Position numbers and translations under genes: made by a program
Notes under the pieces: model-generated
The model's database searches: none
What the model saw: the letters and a program-made list of their open reading frames with translations, nothing else
What the model was told of the DNA's origin: nothing
Assembly (NCBI GenBank): GCA_946410505.1
Contig: CAMKAP010000139.1
Location: 1-5,639 of the forward strand
Direction of reading: 5' to 3'
Length of the DNA stretch: 5,639 nt
Source: an uncultured Clostridia bacterium
GTDB taxonomy: Bacteria; Bacillota_A; Clostridia; Oscillospirales; Oscillospiraceae
Shown here: positions 1 to 5,492 of the stretch, in pieces
Layout of the letters: each line of letters opens with the position of its first letter
Position numbering within the stretch: the first letter of the stretch is position 1

Positions 1-1146
1 GGTCATTTCCTGAATTGCCCTTGCCCTGGCTCTGGGTCTGCAGCCCTCGTCCGGGTCGGTAAAGAGACCAAAATAGACTTCGGTCAAGCCGCCGATCTGA
101 TTGTCCTCAATGCCCGCCCGCTGCAGCATGGCGTTTTCGTTGAGCAGGCGGAAATTGTGCAGCGTACGCACATAGGGGAGCCCCTTTGCGATCTCCAGCA
201 TCTTCCTGTTATATCCGGCGTAGCGACGCTCCCAGTCGGGGTTGCCGCAGTCGGTAAAGCCGGACTCCGTCAGCAGCACCTGCTTGTGACCGTCGCCATA
301 CTTCTTCATCACCTTGTAAGCGGCGTCATTGTAGCTTTTCCAGAGCTGATCAGGCTCGTCCACGTCCAGAAAGAGATCTGCGTCCGGTACATCCCGGTTT
401 GTAAACACATAGGGGTGCCAGGCCAGAAGATCAAAATAATCATCCGTATTGTCTGACCAGAATTTCCCGCTCCTGATGCGGGAGTATACCTTATCCAGCG
501 TCCAGGCAACGCCGTACATCACAGGCAGATAATCCGGCATATCACCTCCAAGGCCCGGTGTGGACAGGGCAGGGGAGAAGGAGGCGACTTTTGCCTCGGG
601 GTTGCCCCTGCGGACGCCCCGCGCGGCAAAGTACATCATGTCCACCGCAATATCCATCTTTTCATCAGCCGTAAAGGGTTCGGACATATCAGAATCCAGA
701 AAACCGTCCGGATGAAGAAAGGCATCCAGGTTCCATTCGTTGCCCACTTCCCAGATGGCCACCTGCGGGAAGAGCTGCGCCATGGTGCACCAGCTTGCCT
801 CCAGCTTCTCCAGAGCTTTCATATAGAGACTGCCGGGGCTCAGGTCGCGCTTCGGCATGGCGTGCCCCCTGCGCTGCCTGCAGCCTTCAGGGAGAAACCA
901 CTCGTGGCTCATGGCGGTGACTTCAATGTCCAGCTCCGCAGCCCGGTCAAGCAGCCGCCGGTGCCGCGCAACTTCCTCGGGGATCGGTGTATAAGGATCT
1001 TTCAGGATCTCTGTAATGTGCATCCAGCTGCGATAGGCGCTGCAGCCGAGCCCTTTTACCAGATCCATGGCAGCCGCCGCATCGATGCCCTGATCACGCT
1101 CGCGCTGGATCAGCGGCTCGCCGACACCGTAAAAACGAGTTCCCAT
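1..1146 (-). CDS. Clan GH-A (TIM-barrel) glycoside hydrolase, C-terminus cut off by window edge
   Basis: The minus-strand frame stays open for 382 codons from ATG at 1146 to the left edge. The product resembles a retaining glycosidase with an (alpha/beta)8 barrel. The proposed acid/base is Glu137 in IWEVGNEWN, the classic Asn-Glu pair at the end of strand 4. The proposed nucleophile is Glu294 in VLLTESGF at the end of strand 7. Between them, LLAWHPY (241-246) fits strand 6. There is no signal peptide, so the enzyme should act in the cytoplasm on imported oligosaccharides. The last visible residues already lie past the nucleophile strand, so probably only a short C-terminal part is missing. 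The start is supported by AAGGGGG five bases upstream. It lies downstream of the rhamnosidase-like gene in the same direction, behind a terminator and its own likely promoter. The exact family (GH5, GH39 or another) and substrate cannot be settled by eye; the GH-A fold and catalytic pair are fairly secure. Confidence 0.85.
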   Translation of the reverse strand, partial: MGTRFYGVGEPLIQRERDQGIDAAAAMDLVKGLGCSAYRSWMHITEILKDPYTPIPEEVARHRRLLDRAAELDIEVTAMSHEWFLPEGCRQRRGHAMPKRDLSPGSLYMKALEKLEASWCTMAQLFPQVAIWEVGNEWNLDAFLHPDGFLDSDMSEPFTADEKMDIAVDMMYFAARGVRRGNPEAKVASFSPALSTPGLGGDMPDYLPVMYGVAWTLDKVYSRIRSGKFWSDNTDDYFDLLAWHPYVFTNRDVPDADLFLDVDEPDQLWKSYNDAAYKVMKKYGDGHKQVLLTESGFTDCGNPDWERRYAGYNRKMLEIAKGLPYVRTLHNFRLLNENAMLQRAGIEDNQIGGLTEVYFGLFTDPDEGCRPRARARAIQEMT

Positions 1147-1151
1147 GCTTA

Positions 1152-1158
1152 CCCCCTT
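1152..1158 (-). promoter_or_regulatory. Ribosome binding site of the GH-A gene
   Basis: On the minus strand AAGGGGG stands five bases before the ATG at 1146. It is a purine-rich, slightly off-consensus Shine-Dalgarno sequence and supports this start. No competing start with a better site is visible nearby. Confidence 0.7.
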
Positions 1159-1170
1159 GGCCGTTACGAT

Positions 1171-1213
1171 AAAATAAAAAGCTTCCTTACCCATATTGTA
1201 TAGGAAAGGAAGC
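1171..1213 (-). terminator. Rho-independent terminator after the rhamnosidase-like gene
   Basis: Read on the minus strand, GCTTCCTT (1213-1206) pairs perfectly with AAGGAAGC (1188-1181), and a further CC/GG pairing is possible inside the loop. The stem is followed at once by TTTTTATTTT (1180-1171). It begins about 34 bases after the stop codon of the rhamnosidase-like gene and should end its transcript before the GH-A gene. On the plus strand no T-run follows the stem, so it works in one direction only. The -10 box proposed for the next gene lies inside its loop. Confidence 0.8.
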
Positions 1214-1223
1214 AGAAATGCTA
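1195..1223 (-). promoter_or_regulatory. Putative activator-dependent promoter of the GH-A gene
   Basis: The minus strand carries TACAAT (1200-1195; 5 of 6 to the -10 consensus). At 17-bp spacing there is only TAGCAT (1223-1218), a poor -35. Transcription would start near 1188, leaving a leader of about 42 bases. Because the start falls at the second arm of the upstream terminator, transcripts from here would not form that hairpin. The weak -35 overlaps the 29-bp repeated element, as expected for an activated promoter. The same arrangement occurs before the rhamnosidase-like gene. Confidence 0.5.
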
Positions 1224-1244
1224 TCGTTATTCTGTGACTTTTGT
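1216..1244 (-). promoter_or_regulatory. Repeated 29-bp element, copy 1: candidate AraC-type operator
   Basis: Read on the minus strand the element has the blocks ACAAAA, TC, AACGATAG and ATTT, separated by variable bases. It matches the copy at 3481-3509 at 22 of 29 positions without gaps. It begins three bases past the rhamnosidase-like stop codon and covers about -28 to -56 of the proposed GH-A promoter. An AraC-family monomer or dimer touching RNA polymerase usually binds at this position. That the divergent regulator binds it is an inference. Confidence 0.6.
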
Positions 1245-1246
1245 TC

Positions 1247-3430
1247 TTAATATGTTGTAATACGCCGGAGTGCTTCCGCCTCGCCGTTTACGCTCAGCTT
1301 CAGTTGTTCTCCTGTTTTTTCCCAGGCGACTTGCAGATCACCCCACGGCGTATGCACAGTGCCGGTAGCGTGCGTCAGCATGCCTGGAACAGGCCGTACT
1401 TCGATCTTTTCATAGCCCGGCGCCGCCGGGCGGACACCGAGGACTGCAGTGGGAAGCTCATACAGGGCGAGCGAGCCCCAGGCATGGCATTCTGAGCGGG
1501 CGTAGCTCCCCGGCGACTCCACGCAGGTGCTGCAGCCGTCTCGAACCATGCCGCGCCACATGTCCCAATATCGGTCCGTATATTCGTAAAGGCCGGTTCT
1601 TTCCAGCGCACGGAACAGGTAGAAGCAGGTGGCCACCGTGCACTGTGTGATCGTGCGATCTTCCACCGTGCGCCGGAGGTTTCGCTTTCCCTCCTCTTCG
1701 GTCAGTGTCTTCGTCAGAACGCCGAAAACCTGGCAATGCTGGCTCAGCTCCGCTCTTCCGGGCCCGTCGGTGAGCATGCCGCTTTTGTCCATGCACTCCC
1801 GGCGGATCGCCCGCCGAAGCGTCTCCGCCTGATTTCGATACTGCTGCGCAAGCCCGGTCTCTCCGACCCATTCTGCCAGCTCCGCCGCCTTCTGCAGGCC
1901 GTACAGATAAAGCAGACTCTCCATGGTGAGTGGGCCGTACAGTCCGGCGCCCGGCATCCCGGTCGTGGGCATCCAGTCCGCCGCCCAATCGATAAAGGAC
2001 CACCTGGCGGCCACGCCGTTGACGCCGCCAATTTTGTCCACAAGACCGCTCTCTGTGCAATGGGTACGGAAAAAGCGCAGGATGCGCTCGACCGCAGGCA
2101 GGTATGCGCGGATCAGCGCTTGATCCCCGAAGTACATCATGTGATCGTGCAGCATGAGGATATAGTAAAGGGAAAAGCCGGGGATCACATTGGCGTTCTT
2201 GTTCGGATAGCAGGCGTTCAGAAGCCCGTCGCCGCCCTGAGAGGCGGCAAAGTCGTCCAGCGCCTGACGGGCCAGCCTGTCGTCCGCAGCGACGGCATAG
2301 GTATAGAGCGCCTGTGAGCGGGTATCCTGCACATACTGAAGCTGCTCATAGAAGGGGCAGTCCATGTAGGTATCGTGCATGCACCTGCGCAGGGTGCGCA
2401 GGCTGATGTCCCAGATCGGCGTGAGCGTAGGATCGGAGGTGGTGACGGACGTTTTGGCATTCAGGGGGTAGCCCGTCTCCTCGTATTCGAGAGCATTGAG
2501 CTGCAGCGGCTCATCCGCGGTGCGGATCGTGACTTGCAGAAAACGGAAGGTGCGGAACCAGAAGGACTCGTAGTCTTCTTTATCCAGGCCGCTGACCGTG
2601 TAATAGTCCCGGTAGCCCTCCAGATGGCCTTTCACCGCGTCGAGCCGGTTGCGCTTCCCCTCTTCCGTCACATAGCACTCGCTCTGCAGCAGCTCGACCG
2701 TCGCGCCTTTTCCGCCGCTGACGGAGAGACGCAGAAATGCGGTCATCTCCTCGCCGGCGTCAAGAACGAACTGTATTTCGCTGTGAGCGGCTACCGTATG
2801 CAGAGGCAGGGTAAAGGCATGAGGCGTCAGCGTCATGAAGGGAATGGGGCGGGGGAGGAGCAGCTCTCCGCGCAGAGGCGAGGGGATCTCCTTCTCCGTG
2901 CAGGAACGTGCAGGTTCCCAGCCGCTGTCGTCGAACGCATCCGTCTTCCAGCCGATCGCGGCGGGATCTCCCGCTGCTTTTTCGTGGATGTGCAGGGGCG
3001 AAAAGCCTTCTTCCTCGGCATAAAAACAAAGACTGCGGCAGACATGGCAGCGCCAGCCCTCTGTCTCGATGCCTTCCAGATAAAGACCGGGGAGTCCCGC
3101 GGTGAAGAGACTGTGGTTGCTGTTCCAGGCGTCGTCTCCCACAACCAGCACTTCAGCTGCCAGGGTGTTCCGGCCCGGCTTCAGATACGGAAAGAGATCC
3201 AGATCGTCCGCAAAATGCCGCTGATCGTCCCCCTTGCAGGGGCCAAAGCTGACAAGCGTTCCGTTGATATAGAGCTTGTATCGGGAATCCGCCGAGATGC
3301 GCAGATGCCTCGCTTCCGAGGGATCTGAAAGCACAACCTCCTTGCGAAAACAGACAAGCCGCGTCTCCGCATCCGTCTCAGATAAGCTCTCTGCCGGGCG
3401 AATCCATTTTCCCTGGTTCTCTATAGCCAT
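1247..3430 (-). CDS. Alpha-L-rhamnosidase-like glycoside hydrolase (GH78-type), complete
   Basis: A 727-residue protein begins at ATG 3430. The N-terminal part (about 1-320) is beta-rich and includes LRISADSRYKLYING, typical of the N-terminal domain of bacterial rhamnosidases. The centre (about 330-655) is the (alpha/alpha)6 catalytic barrel, with DCPFYEQLQYVQD at 357-369, LMLHDHMMYFGD at 425-436 and WSFIDWAADW at 477-486. A small beta domain closes the protein. By family comparison the general acid would be Glu362 and the general base Glu638 in STCVES, just before RSECHAWGS (645-653). The usual Arg of the GH78 DCPxRxE motif is replaced, so the sugar cleaved may not be rhamnose. No signal peptide is seen, which suggests action in the cytoplasm on imported oligosaccharides or glycosides. 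An in-frame ATG at 3457 was not chosen: it lacks a ribosome binding site, and a perfect one serves 3430. The gene ends in TAA at 1247-1249. Confidence 0.9.
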   Translation of the reverse strand: MAIENQGKWIRPAESLSETDAETRLVCFRKEVVLSDPSEARHLRISADSRYKLYINGTLVSFGPCKGDDQRHFADDLDLFPYLKPGRNTLAAEVLVVGDDAWNSNHSLFTAGLPGLYLEGIETEGWRCHVCRSLCFYAEEEGFSPLHIHEKAAGDPAAIGWKTDAFDDSGWEPARSCTEKEIPSPLRGELLLPRPIPFMTLTPHAFTLPLHTVAAHSEIQFVLDAGEEMTAFLRLSVSGGKGATVELLQSECYVTEEGKRNRLDAVKGHLEGYRDYYTVSGLDKEDYESFWFRTFRFLQVTIRTADEPLQLNALEYEETGYPLNAKTSVTTSDPTLTPIWDISLRTLRRCMHDTYMDCPFYEQLQYVQDTRSQALYTYAVAADDRLARQALDDFAASQGGDGLLNACYPNKNANVIPGFSLYYILMLHDHMMYFGDQALIRAYLPAVERILRFFRTHCTESGLVDKIGGVNGVAARWSFIDWAADWMPTTGMPGAGLYGPLTMESLLYLYGLQKAAELAEWVGETGLAQQYRNQAETLRRAIRRECMDKSGMLTDGPGRAELSQHCQVFGVLTKTLTEEEGKRNLRRTVEDRTITQCTVATCFYLFRALERTGLYEYTDRYWDMWRGMVRDGCSTCVESPGSYARSECHAWGSLALYELPTAVLGVRPAAPGYEKIEVRPVPGMLTHATGTVHTPWGDLQVAWEKTGEQLKLSVNGEAEALRRITTY

Positions 3431-3437
3431 TGCATAT

Positions 3438-3446
3438 CCTCCTTCC
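3438..3446 (-). promoter_or_regulatory. Ribosome binding site that fixes the rhamnosidase-like start at 3430
   Basis: On the minus strand GGAAGGAGG is followed by a seven-base spacer and ATG at 3430. This is close to a perfect Shine-Dalgarno site. If translation began at the upstream ATG (3457), the site would be buried in codons 4-7 (PEGG). The proposed transcription start near 3453 also falls after that upstream ATG. Confidence 0.85.
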
Positions 3447-3459
3447 GGGATTGCCATGC

Positions 3460-3488
3460 ATCATACCACACAGGCGCGTAAAATACTA
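3460..3488 (-). promoter_or_regulatory. Putative activator-dependent promoter of the rhamnosidase-like gene
   Basis: The minus strand carries TATGAT (3465-3460; 5 of 6 to the -10 consensus). A weak TAGTAT (3488-3483) stands 17 bp upstream in place of a -35. Transcription would begin near 3453, about 23 bases before the start codon. The poor -35 lies within the conserved 29-bp element, which suggests dependence on an activator. Spacing and architecture equal those of the promoter at 1195-1223. Confidence 0.6.
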
Positions 3489-3509
3489 TCGTTTTATTAG
3501 GATTTTTGT
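3481..3509 (-). promoter_or_regulatory. Repeated 29-bp element, copy 2: candidate AraC-type operator
   Basis: Read on the minus strand this has the same blocks as copy 1 (ACAAAA, TC, AACGATAG, ATTT) with 22 of 29 identical positions. It covers about -28 to -56 of the rhamnosidase-like promoter. It lies in the divergent gap, roughly -35 to -63 from the proposed regulator start, so it could also serve autoregulation. In both copies AACGATAG lies exactly 20 bp before the -10 hexamer. Confidence 0.65.
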
Positions 3510-3528
3510 ATCTTTTTTTGCCCTGCCG

Positions 3529-3537
3529 TGATAAGAT
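3529..3537 (+). promoter_or_regulatory. Possible extended -10 promoter of the AraC-type regulator gene
   Basis: TGATAAGAT reads as an extended -10 (TG, one base, then TAAGAT, 4 of 6 to consensus). No convincing -35 stands at standard spacing; TTGTAT at 3506-3511 is 20 bp away. A start near 3544 would give a leader of about 22 bases before the GTG at 3566. This is a weak call, made mainly because the position suits the gene. Confidence 0.35.
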
Positions 3538-3550
3538 GGAGAAAAGAAAC

Positions 3551-3558
3551 GGGAGGTG
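3551..3558 (+). promoter_or_regulatory. Ribosome binding site that fixes the regulator start at GTG 3566
   Basis: GGGAGGTG lies seven bases before the GTG at 3566. Two earlier in-frame starts, TTG 3506 and ATG 3536, lack a comparable site, and ATG 3536 overlaps the proposed -10 box. The GTG start is therefore preferred. Confidence 0.7.
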
Positions 3559-3565
3559 TCGGACC

Positions 3566-4765
3566 GTGGCAGATAATCATATCCGTGTGCTGTGCTCTGT
3601 GATCAAGGTCGATCTCTGCTATGAAGCACCTGACGGAAGCCTGATCGCTTTTTTCGACAGTGTTCAGGACAGCCCTTTGATGCAGTCGGCCCGCCTGCGG
3701 GGGGCCCTGCGCGCCGGGATCGAAAAACAGAGAGCGCCTTATCTGTATAAAGAGAAGAACGGCGTCTTTTTTGCAGCGCTGCACGTGGGTGAAGGCTTTC
3801 TCTATATGGGCCCCATGTGCAGTGAAAAGCTGAACGCACTCAAGCGCCGGCAGATGTATGAGTGCTTTGGGATCGAAGCCGACAGCGCCCGCGGCCTGCA
3901 GAGTTTCACTCTGTCGGAAATCCGAAACTTGATCCTCTTAACCAATTCCTCCCTGAAAAACGGAAATCTGGAAAATGAAGAGCTGATGCACCTCAACCAG
4001 ATCATCAGTCACGGAGAAAAAAATTTTTATTCCGATCAGGTCAGCTTTGTGCTGAACGAAGAGGCTGAAAACGACGACGCCGCATTCCGGCACAGCTATT
4101 TCGAGGAAAGGCTGCTGATGCAGGCGATCCGGGAAGGGCGCACAGAGGATGCGATCCGGCTGGCGGAGAACATGGACAGAGACTCCGGAAGGCTTTCCAG
4201 AGTGGAATTCTCACACTGGCGGAACCTGGCGATCATCGGCATCTCCCTGTGCACCCGGGCCGCGATCGAGGGCGGGATCTCTCCGGAAGAGGGTTACCGC
4301 TTGAGCGGTTATTATATCCAGAAGTGTGACAGCACGCAGGACCCGGCCCATCTGCTGCACTATCGAAACCGCGCCATTGAAGAACTCACAGTCCGCGTAA
4401 AGCAGAAGCTGGAAAAGCCGCGTACCTCCAGCCATGTGGAGCGGGCGAAGGACTATGTGCGCAAGCACTATCGGGAGAAGATCTATTTGGACGACGTTGC
4501 CCAGAGCATCGGCATCAGCCCCACCCATCTCTCCAAACTCTTTAAAAAAGAGACGGGTCAATGTCTGCAGGATTATATCAACGAAGAGCGCGTCTATCGC
4601 GCGTCGAATCTTTTGATGTATTCTGATCTCTCCCTGATGGAAATCGCGGAATACGTTCACTTTCCGTCCCAGAGCTATTTCGGAAAAATCTTCAAGCAGT
4701 TCAAAAATGTATCGCCGCGTGCGTTCCGGGACCGGTACCAGGCAAAAGAAGTCACCGAGCAGTAA
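3566..4765 (+). CDS. AraC/XylS-family transcriptional regulator with an unassigned N-terminal domain
   Basis: From the GTG start the protein has 399 residues. The C-terminal DNA-binding domain spans about 290-392 and holds two helix-turn-helix motifs: LDDVAQSIGISPTHLSKLFKK (308-328) and LSLMEIAEYVHFPSQSYFGK (355-374), followed by the family signature around SPRAFRDRY (383-391). Two signature glycines differ: the second motif has VHF where VGF is usual, and NVSP replaces GVSP. The first 280 residues show no transmembrane segment, so this is a soluble one-component regulator. Residues about 178-280 are helical in character (EERLLMQAIREGRTEDAIRL, then a stretch with SLCTRAAIEGG). This architecture occurs in many Clostridia AraC-type proteins, but I cannot name the sensory fold. 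It is transcribed divergently from the rhamnosidase-like gene and probably activates both enzyme genes through the 29-bp elements, with a sugar or glycoside as signal. It ends in TAA at 4763-4765. Confidence 0.9.
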   Translation: MADNHIRVLCSVIKVDLCYEAPDGSLIAFFDSVQDSPLMQSARLRGALRAGIEKQRAPYLYKEKNGVFFAALHVGEGFLYMGPMCSEKLNALKRRQMYECFGIEADSARGLQSFTLSEIRNLILLTNSSLKNGNLENEELMHLNQIISHGEKNFYSDQVSFVLNEEAENDDAAFRHSYFEERLLMQAIREGRTEDAIRLAENMDRDSGRLSRVEFSHWRNLAIIGISLCTRAAIEGGISPEEGYRLSGYYIQKCDSTQDPAHLLHYRNRAIEELTVRVKQKLEKPRTSSHVERAKDYVRKHYREKIYLDDVAQSIGISPTHLSKLFKKETGQCLQDYINEERVYRASNLLMYSDLSLMEIAEYVHFPSQSYFGKIFKQFKNVSPRAFRDRYQAKEVTEQ

Positions 4766-4861
4766 ACAGATCTGCTTCGTGCAACATCTGAAAAGCCGAT
4801 GCTATAAACCGGCCAGAAGAAAATGAACCGACCGTACCGAAGTTGAACTCACGGCTGGTCA

Positions 4862-4887
4862 GAAATGTTGGTTCAGATTTCATGCGG
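4862..4887 (+). repeat. Diverged copy of the hairpin arm unit
   Basis: This unit contains GGTTCAGATTT (4870-4880) followed by CAT and GCGG. It resembles 4940-4969, which has GGTTCGGATTT, then CAT and GCGG with a few extra bases. Both are preceded by a GAA and ATGT context. The similarity is visible but short, so chance or an old duplication are both possible. Confidence 0.35.
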
Positions 4888-4915
4888 CCGGGAGATAATT
4901 GCCCGAAGAAAAGCA

Positions 4916-4958
4916 AAATCCGAACCTGTCTCCAATCCGGAAGATGTGGTTCGGATTT
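4916..4958. repeat. 11-bp perfect inverted repeat (hairpin)
   Basis: AAATCCGAACC (4916-4926) is the exact reverse complement of GGTTCGGATTT (4948-4958), with 21 bases between. Allowing one bulged A, the outer GC pairs extend the stem to 13 bp. The loop holds the palindrome TCCGGA. There is no T-run beyond the stem on either strand, so it is a poor terminator candidate. It may be an intergenic palindromic repeat. Confidence 0.6.
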
Positions 4959-5047
4959 GCATTCTGCGGTACATCTGCATAAGTTTGATACAATAAGCGA
5001 ATTAGGAAGGTATCTGATCACTTCTGTTTTTATTGGGAAGGCAGAAG

Positions 5048-5371
5048 ATGCACATGAAGAGCTGCGTGACAAAACGGTCATACTCTTCAATAGCTGATTA
5101 TTGGTCGGAATCTCTACTCTCTCAGAATACCGCACAGGGGCTGGATAACCATAAAGACCAGGAGTAAGAGCTTCAGAACGGTCTAAAATACACGCTGAAG
5201 CGAATACCGCCCCTTGAACAGTTTTTCACCATGCCGCTTGAACCAATGCTGCAGGAGAAACAGCGCCGGCATCAGCGTCCCTGCCACTTCATGGAAGACC
5301 AGAAAAGCCTGACAGAGATCGTCGACCAGTTTGCGGGCAAGAAGAAACAGGCAAAAACCAGGCCGCTTTAG
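5048..5371 (+). pseudogene. Possible decayed coding remnant with one in-frame stop, product unrecognised
   Basis: One plus frame runs from ATG 5048 to TAG 5369-5371, broken only by TAA at 5165-5167. The first part reads like SYSSIADYWSESLLSQNTAQ. The second part is charged and polar (MLQEKQRRHQRP, then KSLTEIVDQFAGKKKQ). A weak GGAAGG precedes the ATG. The opposite strand is also open over much of the second half (about 5185-5400), so coding cannot be assigned with certainty. I recognise no family. It could be the tail of a mobile-element gene or only chance open frame. Confidence 0.2.
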
Positions 5372-5380
5372 CGGCGGCCT
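5353..5380 (-). terminator. Terminator-like hairpin on the minus strand
   Basis: On the minus strand AGGCCGC (5380-5374) pairs with GCGGCCT (5366-5360), seven GC-rich base pairs around a seven-base loop. GG and then TTTTT (5357-5353) follow. It lies about 113 bases downstream of the stop codon of the partial minus-strand gene at 5493 and could end that transcript. Confidence 0.45.
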
Positions 5381-5484
5381 GTAAATGACTATGCGATTGG
5401 CAAACTATTTCATGCGTCTTGAAATGCGGCTTGCATCAGGCCCTCCCGTGGCCTTCACAAGCCACGCGTTTTTCGCCTGGTTTT
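5354..5484. repeat. 10-bp inverted repeat enclosing both terminator-like hairpins
   Basis: AAAACCAGGC (5354-5363) and GCCTGGTTTT (5475-5484) are exact reverse complements 111 bases apart. The enclosed segment holds most of the two hairpins between the ends of opposing frames. It could be a short non-autonomous element, but no flanking target duplication is evident, and chance is a serious alternative. Confidence 0.25.
5447..5473 (+). terminator. Terminator-like hairpin on the plus strand
   Basis: CGTGGC (5447-5452) pairs with GCCACG (5461-5466); a TT/AA pairing extends it inward past one bulged C, leaving a three-base loop. CG and then TTTTT (5469-5473) follow. It is placed to stop plus-strand transcription before the convergent gene at 5493. 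Confidence 0.45.
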
Positions 5485-5492
5485 GATTATTC

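Larger units (their letters stand above)
4766..5492. other. Long stretch without a convincing gene
   Basis: These 727 bases after the regulator hold no frame with a good start, ribosome binding site and recognisable product. Frames of about 80-130 residues do exist: 4843-5097 on plus and 4752-5135 on minus, the latter running into the regulator's 3' end. They lack family features and overlap each other. What can be seen is a hairpin with a related repeat unit (4862-4969), a plus frame with one internal stop (5048-5371) and two terminator-like hairpins (5353-5380 and 5447-5473). No clear T-tailed terminator directly follows the regulator. The stretch may be decayed DNA or hold a short intergenic repeat family. 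Confidence 0.5.

Noticed and set aside
712..1203. Plus-strand frame of 163 codons
   Set aside because: It is antisense to the GH-A gene, whose minus frame carries clear catalytic motifs, and its product is low in character and lacks a ribosome binding site.
1147..1246. Riboswitch or leader attenuator before the GH-A gene
   Set aside because: The gap is only 100 bases and is explained by a plain terminator, a promoter and a ribosome binding site; no alternative pairing or known aptamer pattern is visible.
1458..2060. Minus-strand frame of 200 codons inside the rhamnosidase-like gene
   Set aside because: It is an out-of-frame shadow with an Arg-, Gly- and Ala-rich product, while the main frame holds the catalytic domain.
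2375..3328. Plus-strand frame of 317 codons
   Set aside because: It lies wholly antisense to the rhamnosidase-like gene; its length follows from GC-rich codon bias on the other strand.
3481..3509. Catabolite-repression (CcpA cre) site
   Set aside because: AACGATAG has a central CG, but the TG that opens the cre consensus is missing in both copies, and the conserved blocks extend well beyond a cre.
3506..3565. Earlier starts TTG 3506 and ATG 3536 for the regulator
   Set aside because: Neither has a Shine-Dalgarno site, the intervening codons read through a T-rich promoter-like stretch, and GTG 3566 has GGGAGGTG at proper spacing.
4211..4660. Minus-strand frame of 149 codons
   Set aside because: It is antisense to the helix-turn-helix region of the regulator and has no independent support.
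4752..5135. Minus-strand frame of 127 codons
   Set aside because: The product is Ser-rich, with a repeated KSEP motif that simply reflects the DNA repeats at 4862-4969. It overlaps the regulator's end and a plus frame, and it has no ribosome binding site.
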